From: an uncultured Odoribacter sp.
GTDB lineage: Bacteria; Bacteroidota; Bacteroidia; Bacteroidales; Marinifilaceae
DNA length: 6,564 nucleotides
Reading direction: 5' to 3'
Assembly (NCBI GenBank): GCA_905204385.1
Contig: CAJKZL010000178.1
Coordinates: 1-6,564, forward strand
The position numbers and the translations under genes were made by a program. The notes below the pieces were generated by a model. It had not been told where the DNA came from and did no database searches. It worked only from the letters and a program-made list of their open reading frames with translations. Positions 1-5,731 of the stretch are shown piece by piece; the first letter of the stretch is position 1, and the number at the start of each line of letters is the position of its first letter.

Positions 1-14
1 TTATCGAATATTGA
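1..14 (+). CDS. Possible last codons of an upstream gene (partial)
   Basis: Frame 3 reads Ile-Glu-Tyr and then TGA at 12-14, one base before the coaBC ATG. In many Bacteroidales a small omega-like RNA polymerase subunit gene lies just before coaBC, so this could be its tail, but three codons cannot identify anything. The TGA-A-ATG spacing would suit translational coupling to coaBC. This is positional inference only. Confidence 0.25.
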
Positions 15-15
15 A

Positions 16-1215
16 ATGCAAGGAAAACATATTATAATCGGTGTGACCGGTAGCATCGCCGCTTATAAGGCGGCTGCATTGGTCCGTTTGTTGGTTAAGG
101 AGGGAGCTGAAGTGAAAGTGGTCATGACAGATCTGGCCAAGCAGTTTATTACTCCCCTGACTCTGGCGACGCTTTCCAGGCATCCGGTGATGGTGGAATT
201 TTATAATCCTGAAAATGGCGACTGGCATTCTCATGTAGATATGGGGCTTTGGGCCGATCTTTACCTGATTGCTCCGGCAACTGCCAATACCATCGGAAAA
301 ATGGCCCATGGTATTGCCGATAATTTACTGCTGACCACCTATCTCTCGGCCAAGTGTCCCGTTATGGTGGCTCCGGCAATGGATCTAGATATGTACCGTC
401 ATCCGGCGACCCAGCGCAACCTGGATATTTTGCGGGGATACGGCAATCTGATCGTGGAACCGGCAGAAGGAGAGCTGGCCAGTGGTCTCACAGGTAAAGG
501 ACGCATGGCGGAACCGGAAGAAATAGCCGGAGTGGTCCGGCGCTTTTTTCATGCCGGGGACGATTTCAAAGGCAAAAAAGTGCTTCTGACGGCTGGGCCT
601 ACCTATGAAAAAATAGATCCGGTGCGGTTTATCGGGAACAATACATCCGGTAAAATGGGGTTAGACCAGGCGGAGGAGTTAGCCGGCAGAGGAGCTGAAG
701 TGACTTTGGTTGCGGGTCCTGTGTCCCTGCAAACCGTCCATCCCACGATCCGGAGGATCGACGTGGAATCTGCGGCCCAAATGTATGAGCAGGTGATGCT
801 GGAGTCTGACGGCTGCGACATCGCTGTTTCCTGTGCTGCGGTGGCTGATTTTACCCCTGTGCAGAAAGCCGACCAAAAGGTGGAGCGCGGAAAAGAAACC
901 TGGCCGCTCGAATTACAACCCACCCGTGATATAGCGGAGGCATTGGGTGAGCGCAAAAAGCCCGGGCAGTTGTTGGCGGGATTTGCCCTTGAAACCAACG
1001 ACGAAACTTGTAATGCCATCCAGAAGTTGCATAAGAAAAATCTGGACCTGATTGTTTTGAACAGCCTGAAGGATAAAAATGCTTGTTTTGGGTTCGATAC
1101 CAATAAGGTGACCCTGATCGACCGGGAGGAACGGCAATTTCAATACGAATTGAAATCGAAGCAGGCGGTTGCCCGCGATATTGTCGACCAAATCGCCCGG
1201 CTGATAAAGAATTAA
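16..1215 (+). CDS. coaBC: Bifunctional phosphopantothenoylcysteine decarboxylase / phosphopantothenate-cysteine ligase (CoaBC, Dfp)
   Basis: This 399-residue cytoplasmic flavoprotein carries out two successive steps of coenzyme A synthesis: joining 4'-phosphopantothenate to cysteine (CoaB, CTP-dependent) and FMN-dependent decarboxylation to 4'-phosphopantetheine (CoaC). The N-terminal CoaC half (about 1-180) has the FMN-binding GSIAAYK segment (12-18), the catalytic His in HVDMGLWAD (His73) and the APATAN segment (86-91). The CoaB half (about 186-399) has LTAGPTYEKIDPVRFIGNNTSGKMG-type sequence (191-215, Asn208), AAVADF (274-279), Lys288 and GFALET (322-327). Two CoaC positions deviate from E. 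coli Dfp: the PAMN Asn is Asp123 and the clamp Cys is Ser156. Length fits the family. ATG at 16 is chosen because it gives the standard N-terminus; only 15 upstream bases are visible and no clear ribosome binding site is seen. It may be the last gene of an operon entering from the left. Confidence 0.96.
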   Translation: MQGKHIIIGVTGSIAAYKAAALVRLLVKEGAEVKVVMTDLAKQFITPLTLATLSRHPVMVEFYNPENGDWHSHVDMGLWADLYLIAPATANTIGKMAHGIADNLLLTTYLSAKCPVMVAPAMDLDMYRHPATQRNLDILRGYGNLIVEPAEGELASGLTGKGRMAEPEEIAGVVRRFFHAGDDFKGKKVLLTAGPTYEKIDPVRFIGNNTSGKMGLDQAEELAGRGAEVTLVAGPVSLQTVHPTIRRIDVESAAQMYEQVMLESDGCDIAVSCAAVADFTPVQKADQKVERGKETWPLELQPTRDIAEALGERKKPGQLLAGFALETNDETCNAIQKLHKKNLDLIVLNSLKDKNACFGFDTNKVTLIDREERQFQYELKSKQAVARDIVDQIARLIKN

Positions 1216-1251
1216 GACGGGCTTGGAAAGGTGTAGGAAAGCGTGGAATAT

Positions 1252-1309
1252 ATTCAAAAGTATAAGACTGAAAATTTTTACTAATTGAAAATTTTATATA
1301 CTTTTGGAT
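1252..1309. repeat. Long interrupted inverted repeat between coaBC and pyrB
   Basis: The arms CAAAAGTATA (1255-1264) and TATACTTTTG (1297-1306) are perfect complements. The match extends outward to 1252/1309 with one G-T pair. Inside them two copies of the self-complementary AAAATTTT (1271-1278 and 1288-1295) can also pair, and TGAAAATTTT is present as a direct repeat (1269-1278, 1286-1295). The structure could be a weak coaBC terminator, although no T-run follows, or an operator, because its right arm contains the candidate pyrB -7 element. Confidence 0.6.
1276..1306 (+). promoter_or_regulatory. Candidate Bacteroidota-type promoter for the pyrB leader
   Basis: TACTTTTG at 1299-1306 matches the Bacteroides -7 consensus TAnnTTTG exactly. 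TTTT at 1276-1279 lies 19 bases upstream, where TTTG is expected for the -33 element, so that half is imperfect. Transcription would start near 1309-1313, only a few bases before the leader ATG at 1316, so the leader message would be nearly leaderless. No other TAnnTTTG match was found between here and pyrB. Confidence 0.4.
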
Positions 1310-1315
1310 TCTGAT

Positions 1316-1405
1316 ATGAAATCAGATCAATTACATAAAATAATCAACGGGGGTGCTGTCGGACATTTCAGACAGAATCGCCGGTTTTTTGATAAAGATT
1401 TGTAA
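1316..1405 (+). CDS. Putative pyrB leader peptide (29 codons)
   Basis: A short ORF starts with ATG at 1316 and stops with TAA at 1403-1405. It encodes 29 residues, beginning MKSDQLHK and ending RRFFDKDL. Its stop codon overlaps the first bases of the intrinsic terminator stem (from 1404), so a ribosome finishing it would cover the 5' arm. It contains a TTT TTT (Phe-Phe) run at 1385-1390, seven codons before the stop, which could slow RNA polymerase when UTP is low. By analogy, the E. coli pyrBI leader peptide also contains a Phe run at a U-rich pause site. There is no clear ribosome binding site, and the ORF could be chance; its coding status is inferred from layout alone. Confidence 0.4.
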   Translation: MKSDQLHKIINGGAVGHFRQNRRFFDKDL

Positions 1406-1440
1406 ACCAACATTGTCGTCGGACTTGTTGGTTTTTTTTT
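1404..1440 (+). terminator. Intrinsic terminator in the pyrB leader (putative attenuator)
   Basis: AAACCAAC (1404-1411) pairs with GTTGGTTT (1427-1434), an 8-bp stem. Inside the loop GTC (1415-1417) can pair with GAC (1422-1424). The T-run is 1432-1440. It lies 54 bases before the pyrB ATG and about 190 bases after the coaBC stop, so transcripts from the candidate promoter must pass it to reach pyrB. A competing 5-bp pairing of GGTTT (1383-1387) with AAACC (1404-1408) would block the stem. It could instead simply end coaBC transcription. Confidence 0.75.
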
Positions 1441-1493
1441 GTCCTGTTGGTATGCAGGCTGCGGTTTGGGCAACTATAATTAAATTTATTGAT

Positions 1494-2402
1494 ATGAATA
1501 CACACAGCTTAGTATCTATTGAAGATTACACAAAAGAAGAAATTCTGGAAGTCCTGAAGTTGGCTTCTGAGTTTGAAGCGAATCCGAATCAGCGCTTGCT
1601 GGAGGGAAAGGTGGTTGCTTCTTTGTTTTTTGAACCTTCAACCCGTACCCGTTTGAGTTTTGAAACTGCCATTAATCGGCTGGGGGGACGCATTATCGGT
1701 TTTTCGGATGCTTCGTCTTCGAGTGTGACCAAAGGAGAAACCTTGAAAGATACCATCAAGATGGTGGACAACTATGCTGATTTGATCGTTATGCGTCATC
1801 CGGTGGAAGGGGCTGCCCGTTATGCCAGTGAAGTAGCTACCCATCCGATACTCAATGCAGGCGACGGTGCCAACCAGCATCCTTCGCAGACAATGCTGGA
1901 TTTGTATTCTATCTATAAAACTCAGGGGACGCTGGAGAATTTGGATATTTGCATGGTCGGTGATTTGAAATACGGACGTACCGTTCATTCTTTGCTGCAG
2001 GCGATGAGCCATTTCCATCCGACTTTCCATTTTGTAGCTCCGGAATCCTTGCAGATGCCCGAGGCTTATAAATTGCATCTGAAGGAATTGAACATTCCTT
2101 ATTATGAACATACGGAACTGGACGAGGTGATTTGTAAAGCGGATATTTTGTATATGACGCGGGTACAGCGCGAACGCTTCGCCGATCCTTTAGAGTATGA
2201 GAAAGTGAAGAATGTATATATCCTGCGCAATGCCATGCTGGCTACGGCTAAGGATAATATGCGTATCCTTCATCCGCTGCCCCGTGTCAATGAGATCGAC
2301 GTGGATGTAGACGAAAATCCGAAAGCTTATTACTTCGAGCAGGCGCGTAACGGTGTGTTTGCCCGTCAGGCTATTATTTGCAAAGCATTGGGATTAAGAT
2401 AA
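1494..2402 (+). CDS. pyrB: Aspartate carbamoyltransferase catalytic chain (PyrB)
   Basis: PyrB makes N-carbamoyl-L-aspartate from carbamoyl phosphate and L-aspartate, the committed step of de novo pyrimidine synthesis, in the cytoplasm. The 302 residues match the usual 300-310. The carbamoyl-phosphate loop [13 protein letters not shown] has Ser49, Thr50, Arg51 and Thr52. The swinging loop SSSSVTKGE places Ser76 and Lys80 where E. coli has Ser80 and Lys84. Also visible are VMRHP, the [13 protein letters not shown] block carrying the His and Gln ligands, MTRVQRERF for aspartate binding, and [10 protein letters not shown]. The frame is open back to GTG 1353 and has another ATG at 1452. ATG 1494 is preferred because [11 protein letters not shown] aligns with the start of Bacteroides PyrB (from memory) and the extension would run through the terminator. 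pyrI follows after 76 bases, presumably in one operon. Confidence 0.97.
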   Translation: MNTHSLVSIEDYTKEEILEVLKLASEFEANPNQRLLEGKVVASLFFEPSTRTRLSFETAINRLGGRIIGFSDASSSSVTKGETLKDTIKMVDNYADLIVMRHPVEGAARYASEVATHPILNAGDGANQHPSQTMLDLYSIYKTQGTLENLDICMVGDLKYGRTVHSLLQAMSHFHPTFHFVAPESLQMPEAYKLHLKELNIPYYEHTELDEVICKADILYMTRVQRERFADPLEYEKVKNVYILRNAMLATAKDNMRILHPLPRVNEIDVDVDENPKAYYFEQARNGVFARQAIICKALGLR

Positions 2403-2478
2403 TACGATTACAATTTACGGTTGTGTAGTCCGGAGAAATGCCGGCATCTGCAATCGACAATCATTAAATATTTTCGTT

Positions 2479-2934
2479 ATGGCAAAGAAAGAATTACAGG
2501 TAAGCGCAATAGAAAACGGGACGGTGATCGACCATATCCCTGCCGATAAGTTATTTGACGTGATCAATGTATTGGGGCTCACGTCTATGGATTATGCAAT
2601 GACCTTGGGGACTAATCTGAAGAGTACCAAGTTGGGTAAAAAAGCCATTATCAAAATCTGGGATAAATTTCTGGAAGATGAGGAAGTGAATAAGCTGGCT
2701 TTGGTTGCACCTTCGGCCAAGATCAACATCATCCGGGATTACGATGTGGCAGAAAAGAAAAAAGTAAATGTTCCGGAAAGAGTAGAGGGGATTGTCAAAT
2801 GCATGAATCCGAAGTGTATCACCAATCATGAGAAAGTACGCACTAAGTTTGCGGTGGTGAATGCTTCCCCGATCGTCCTGAAATGTCATTACTGTGAAAA
2901 ACTGACGGACCAGGAACATATGGAAATGAACTAA
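2479..2934 (+). CDS. pyrI: Aspartate carbamoyltransferase regulatory chain (PyrI)
   Basis: PyrI dimers join PyrB trimers into the allosteric aspartate transcarbamoylase holoenzyme and bind nucleotide effectors (CTP/UTP inhibiting and ATP activating in E. coli). The protein has 151 residues against 153 in E. coli. The C-terminal zinc domain has the four-Cys set Cys108, Cys113, Cys136 and Cys139 (Cx4Cx22Cx2C), which holds the contact to PyrB. The N-terminal nucleotide domain shows VIDHIPA (Asp18, His19), Lys59 in KKAIIKI and lysines at 93-95, near E. coli Asp19, His20, Lys60 and Lys94. The start at 2479 yields the typical MAKKELQVSAIENGTVIDHI-type N-terminus. The upstream spacer has no strong terminator, consistent with co-transcription with pyrB, and an intrinsic terminator follows at 2975. 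Allosteric behaviour here is inferred from the family. Confidence 0.97.
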   Translation: MAKKELQVSAIENGTVIDHIPADKLFDVINVLGLTSMDYAMTLGTNLKSTKLGKKAIIKIWDKFLEDEEVNKLALVAPSAKINIIRDYDVAEKKKVNVPERVEGIVKCMNPKCITNHEKVRTKFAVVNASPIVLKCHYCEKLTDQEHMEMN

Positions 2935-2974
2935 GACATCCATTCAGAAGTGTAATTTAATTTTATCTTTTAAG

Positions 2975-3011
2975 AAAGAGTGGTTACTTTTATGGTAATT
3001 GCTCTTTTTTT
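2975..3011 (+). terminator. Intrinsic terminator after pyrI
   Basis: AAAGAGTGGTTAC (2975-2987) pairs with GTAATTGCTCTTT (2995-3007), a 13-bp stem including three G-T pairs, around a TTTTATG loop, followed by a T-run to 3011. It sits 41 bases after the pyrI stop and closes the pyrBI transcript. Confidence 0.8.
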
Positions 3012-3288
3012 GTTTATTCTCCCCCCTTTTTATAGTGATAGGTGTTTTATAGATATAGCAACAAGTATAATTTAAGACCAGTATATATTATTTTGCGGTA
3101 TAATTATAAAGTGAATATTTCTCCGGAGAACATTCTCAACAGGCTTTGGAAACCGATTGTCCTCGTGTGCTACTGTAAAATTGTATGTAAGGGTTTAATT
3201 TTAAATATCAGAAAGGAGGAATTATTTAATCATTTTTGGGAAGAAGCTATTATTTGAACTGAATATCTAATCTTAACAGAGAGGAAAG
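3012..3288. other. AT-rich intergenic region before the peptidase gene
   Basis: This 277-base spacer has no gene I can support. A 71-codon open frame with a GTG start (3042-3257) crosses it but has no recognisable protein features. The stretch around 3118-3190 is less AT-rich than its flanks and carries a TTCTC/GAGAA/TTCTC dyad at 3119-3137. A purine-rich AGAGAGG (3278-3284) stands four bases before the ATG at 3289 and is the likely ribosome binding site. No clean TAnnTTTG promoter element was found, so the promoter of the downstream pair is unassigned. Confidence 0.5.
3119..3137. repeat. Alternating dyad TTCTC-GAGAA-TTCTC, possible operator
   Basis: Three 5-base units alternate in orientation with exact 2-base spacers: TTCTC (3119-3123), GAGAA (3126-3130) and TTCTC (3133-3137). 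The first two form a perfect 12-bp palindrome. It lies about 150 bases upstream of the peptidase gene. It may be a protein-binding site, but no regulator is identified. Confidence 0.4.
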
Positions 3289-3852
3289 ATGAAAAAAATT
3301 ATTTTTTATATGTTTCTAAGTTTATGCTTGGGATTTATTGAAGTGAAAGCTCAATTTTATGGTAGTCGGACCTATGATTATATCTGTATCCAGCAACATC
3401 CTTCATGGTGTACTTTTGCTTGTTTAGAAATGTATACGAAAGGAGAGTATTTGCAGGCAGGTATGAAATCAGATTATGTTTTTCGCAAATATAATTTGGC
3501 TGTAAATTGTGCGGAGGTTACTGAAGGTCTGATAGGTTATGAGGAATGTATGAGTAAAATAAGTGTGCTGGAATTCATAAGTTACGCAAGGTTTTTATTG
3601 AATAAACACTTTGCAACGTATGTAGAATTACCTGGATTATTTCCCCCTGATGCTCCGGGGAAATTTTATAAATTTCCTTATTTCGCAATCAATGTAGAAG
3701 ACGAACATATGGTGTTAGTTATAGGAGTTAATGTAGATAAGGCAGACGTAGGATATAATCATTATGTTACCTATATTGATCCCGGAAGTGCATCCATTCA
3801 AAGTGTATATAATCAGAATTATCCTTTAATCGTTTTATTAGAAAACATTTAA
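3289..3852 (+). CDS. Putative secreted papain-like cysteine peptidase (C39/C70-like)
   Basis: The protein has 187 residues. Residues 1-22 form a signal peptide: MKK, a hydrophobic core IIFYMFLSLCLGFI, and a probable cleavage site near VKA-Q (21/22). The mature part looks like a small papain-fold peptidase. Gln35 and Cys41 in IQQHPSWCTFACLEM have the same six-residue separation as papain Gln19/Cys25. His140 in EDEHMVLVIGV and Asp164 in TYIDPGS follow in the order and context seen in C39 and AvrRpt2-type (C70) peptidases. It would act in the periplasm or outside the cell; substrate unknown. The start has a good ribosome binding site (GAGG 3281-3284). The gene is much richer in A+T than coaBC or manA, suggesting acquisition by transfer. 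A lipoprotein gene follows after 10 bases. The family call rests on motif reading by eye; a non-catalytic homologue cannot be excluded. Confidence 0.6.
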   Translation: MKKIIFYMFLSLCLGFIEVKAQFYGSRTYDYICIQQHPSWCTFACLEMYTKGEYLQAGMKSDYVFRKYNLAVNCAEVTEGLIGYEECMSKISVLEFISYARFLLNKHFATYVELPGLFPPDAPGKFYKFPYFAINVEDEHMVLVIGVNVDKADVGYNHYVTYIDPGSASIQSVYNQNYPLIVLLENI

Positions 3853-3862
3853 ATCTCTTACT

Positions 3863-4525
3863 ATGAAATTGTATGGAATTGTATTGTTGATATTGGTGAG
3901 TGCTTGTGCGGGAAAAGAAGTTGATAAGAAGGGTACAACTTTAGAAAGCAACTGTTCATTAGCGGGTATAGAATTCCAAATACTGGAGAAAGTCAGAGCA
4001 AAGCACCAAAATATACTTGCCCGTTCAGGTGAAATACCTGAACCAATGAATACATTAAGAAAAATGGATACTTCACAAATTTCTATTTGTCCTTACTATG
4101 ATTTTGATGTAGAACGTTTTTATGCATTACCTTCGCCGGAAATGTTGTTAGAGTGTTTGTCACCCTCTGAGACACAAATTGGGTATGTTTGGGAGCAGGA
4201 TGAGCAGACAATTCTCCGGTTAGATGTTGTAAAGAAAGAAGGAGAGTGGGATATTTTAAAGGTGATTTATGATTGGCAGAAGGTAATTGCATGGTTACCT
4301 GAGAAATTGCTGCAGGCTGATTCGAAATCTTATAGGCATTTTGGGGTCTTCGGTAATGAGTTTATTGTTTATTATAGAAATCAAAAACCTGTTTATCATA
4401 CCATTACAGGAAAGGACATTTCAGGAGAGGAAATTTGTCAGTTCATTATAGATAAAATGCAAAATAAAGGACAATTAATGGAGATGATAAAAACACTTAA
4501 AAAAAAGGAGGATGTTTCAAAGTGA
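3863..4525 (+). CDS. Hypothetical lipoprotein paired with the peptidase gene
   Basis: The protein has 220 residues and I do not recognise its family. Residues 1-15 are a lipoprotein signal: MKLYG, a hydrophobic run IVLLILVSA and the lipobox VSAC with the acylated Cys15. The residues after it (AGKEVDKK) are not a clear surface-export signal, so an inner-face outer-membrane location is as likely as surface exposure. The rest is soluble and mixed, with aromatic-rich strands such as YVWEQDEQTILRLDVV and a lysine-rich helical tail (about 195-220). The start lies 10 bases after the peptidase stop without a strong ribosome binding site, so the two are probably co-transcribed and translationally coupled. 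It shares the low G+C content of its neighbour. A cognate inhibitor or partner is one possibility because secreted cysteine peptidases of Bacteroides are known to be encoded beside inhibitors; that is inference. Confidence 0.7.
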   Translation: MKLYGIVLLILVSACAGKEVDKKGTTLESNCSLAGIEFQILEKVRAKHQNILARSGEIPEPMNTLRKMDTSQISICPYYDFDVERFYALPSPEMLLECLSPSETQIGYVWEQDEQTILRLDVVKKEGEWDILKVIYDWQKVIAWLPEKLLQADSKSYRHFGVFGNEFIVYYRNQKPVYHTITGKDISGEEICQFIIDKMQNKGQLMEMIKTLKKKEDVSK

Positions 4526-4653
4526 TTTTTGTTGCATAGATAGATACTTTGGCAAAAATCAAACGAGCAATCATTGAATACATTAAGCAAAAGGCAGCTA
4601 TAGTTTAAATATTTTGATAGGTATAATTATTATTTCTGAAAACAGAGGTTAGT

Positions 4654-4694
4654 AAAAAGCCGGCCCGATGTCAATTTTCCGGCCGGCTTTTTTT
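4654..4694. terminator. Bidirectional intrinsic terminator between the lipoprotein gene and manA
   Basis: AAAAAGCCGGCC (4654-4665) pairs with GGCCGGCTTTTT (4681-4692), a 12-bp stem with a G+C-only core, around a 15-base loop, with T-run 4688-4694. On the minus strand the A-run 4654-4658 becomes the T-run, so it can serve both the rightward pair and the leftward manA gene ending at 4722. Confidence 0.9.
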
Positions 4695-4721
4695 ATGGCT
4701 TTTGGTCAGATCCCGAAAAAA

Positions 4722-5696
4722 CTATTTAATGTATATTTCCAATAATTCCGCTTCTTTTTCCGGAAGGAGGAACACATTTTTCAGGCAGGCGGGGACTAAC
4801 ACGGTATCTCCTTTTTTCACTTTCACTATTTTATCCACGTCGTATACCAGATTGAAGCTTCCTTCCAGGCACATATAAACAACAAACGAGTCGAGTGTGA
4901 AATAATCCTTTTCGATTTCTTTGTCGAATTTCAGGTAATTGGTAGTGAAATAGGGACATTCCACTAATTCTTCGGTGTGGTTTTCGTGCCGGTGGTAGTG
5001 GATGGCATGTTCTTTTTGCCCCTCGTAACGGATGACGTCTGTAGCTAAATCGGTATGGAGTTCCCGGGTATTTCCGTTTTTGTCGCGCCGGTCGTAATCG
5101 TAGATCCGGTAAGTGATATCGGAGGTTTGCTGGATTTCGGCTATATAGCAACCTTTGCAAATGGCATGCACCGTGCCCGCGGGGATATAAAAACAATCGC
5201 CCTTACTGACTTTCTCTGTATTGAGCAACTCGGGCAGCGTATGATTATGCAGGCTTTGCAGGTAAAGTTCCCTGGAAACGTCGTGTTTGAATCCCAGAAT
5301 TAATGCTGCCTCCGGAGCTGCATCTACAAGATACCACATTTCTGTTTTGCCGTACGCTTTGTGACGTTCTCTGGCAGTGGCATCGTCGGGATGTACCTGT
5401 ATGGAAAGATTGTCCCGGGCATCGATGTATTTGATCAGCAGGGGAAATTCTATTCCGAATTTCTCATAGATTTTATCTCCGACCAAGTCTCCCATATAAA
5501 TTTCAATAAGCTCTTCCAGGGTGTTTTCTTCCAAAGGTCCTTCGGACACTACCGAAATATGATCCTGAACACCGGAAATTTCCCAGCTTTCTCCTATGGA
5601 TTCTTTTAGCCGGGGATCCTCGCTTTTATAAGCTAATTTATCCCCTCCCCAGATAGTTTGTTTGAGAATTGGTTTGAATTTAAGTGGATATAGCAT
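4722..5696 (-). CDS. manA: Mannose-6-phosphate isomerase, class I (cupin, zinc enzyme)
   Basis: ManA interconverts mannose 6-phosphate and fructose 6-phosphate, linking mannose use and GDP-mannose supply to glycolysis in the cytoplasm. The zinc ligands are visible: Gln100 and His102 in LSIQVHPDD, Glu119 in GKTEMWYLVDA and His177 in IPAGTVHAI. ITYRIYDYDR (194-203) matches the conserved Arg region. The N-terminal LYPLKFKPILKQTIWGG is typical of the short bacterial class. With ATG at 5696 the protein has 324 residues, as expected for Bacteroidales homologues. The frame remains open to a TTG at 5726, but that codon lies inside the TATCTTTG promoter element, so the longer start is rejected. The gene is transcribed alone and convergently with the peptidase/lipoprotein pair, sharing their terminator. 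The symbol follows the family; annotation pipelines may give it as manA or pmi. Confidence 0.95.
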   Translation of the reverse strand: MLYPLKFKPILKQTIWGGDKLAYKSEDPRLKESIGESWEISGVQDHISVVSEGPLEENTLEELIEIYMGDLVGDKIYEKFGIEFPLLIKYIDARDNLSIQVHPDDATARERHKAYGKTEMWYLVDAAPEAALILGFKHDVSRELYLQSLHNHTLPELLNTEKVSKGDCFYIPAGTVHAICKGCYIAEIQQTSDITYRIYDYDRRDKNGNTRELHTDLATDVIRYEGQKEHAIHYHRHENHTEELVECPYFTTNYLKFDKEIEKDYFTLDSFVVYMCLEGSFNLVYDVDKIVKVKKGDTVLVPACLKNVFLLPEKEAELLEIYIK

Positions 5697-5723
5697 AACT
5701 TTGGTATAAAAATTGTGATGTTG

Positions 5724-5731
5724 CAAAGATA
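5724..5731 (-). promoter_or_regulatory. Candidate -7 promoter element of manA
   Basis: Read on the minus strand, 5731-5724 is TATCTTTG, an exact TAnnTTTG match 27 bases before the manA ATG at 5696. No TTTG is found at the expected -33 distance. It supports the shorter ManA start and implies a 5' leader of about 20-25 bases. Confidence 0.5.

Noticed and set aside
603..1257. Long minus-strand frames opposite coaBC
   Set aside because: They are antisense shadows of a clearly coding gene, with no protein features of their own.
1353..1493. GTG- or ATG(1452)-initiated N-terminal extension of PyrB
   Set aside because: The extension reads through the leader terminator, has no family similarity that I can see, and ATG 1494 gives the normal 302-residue protein.
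2403..2478. Possible terminator or regulatory hairpin between pyrB and pyrI
   Set aside because: Only short dyads (CCGG/CCGG and TGCCGGCA) are present, with no T-run; the spacer looks like an ordinary intra-operon gap.
3042..3257. 71-codon ORF with a GTG start after pyrI
   Set aside because: It lies in low-complexity AT-rich spacer, has no ribosome binding site or recognisable protein feature, and overlaps the dyad. A real small protein cannot be excluded but is not supported.
4512..4608. Short frames after the 3863 lipoprotein: ATG 4512-4577 (21 codons) next to AGGAGG, and the lysine-rich open stretch 4540-4608
   Set aside because: AGGAGG directly abuts the ATG with no usable spacing, and the second stretch has no ATG start. 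Either could be the remnant of a lost gene or chance; too short to identify.
5697..5726. Ten-residue N-terminal extension of ManA from TTG 5726
   Set aside because: The TTG lies within the TATCTTTG promoter element and the family starts at the MLYPLKF segment.
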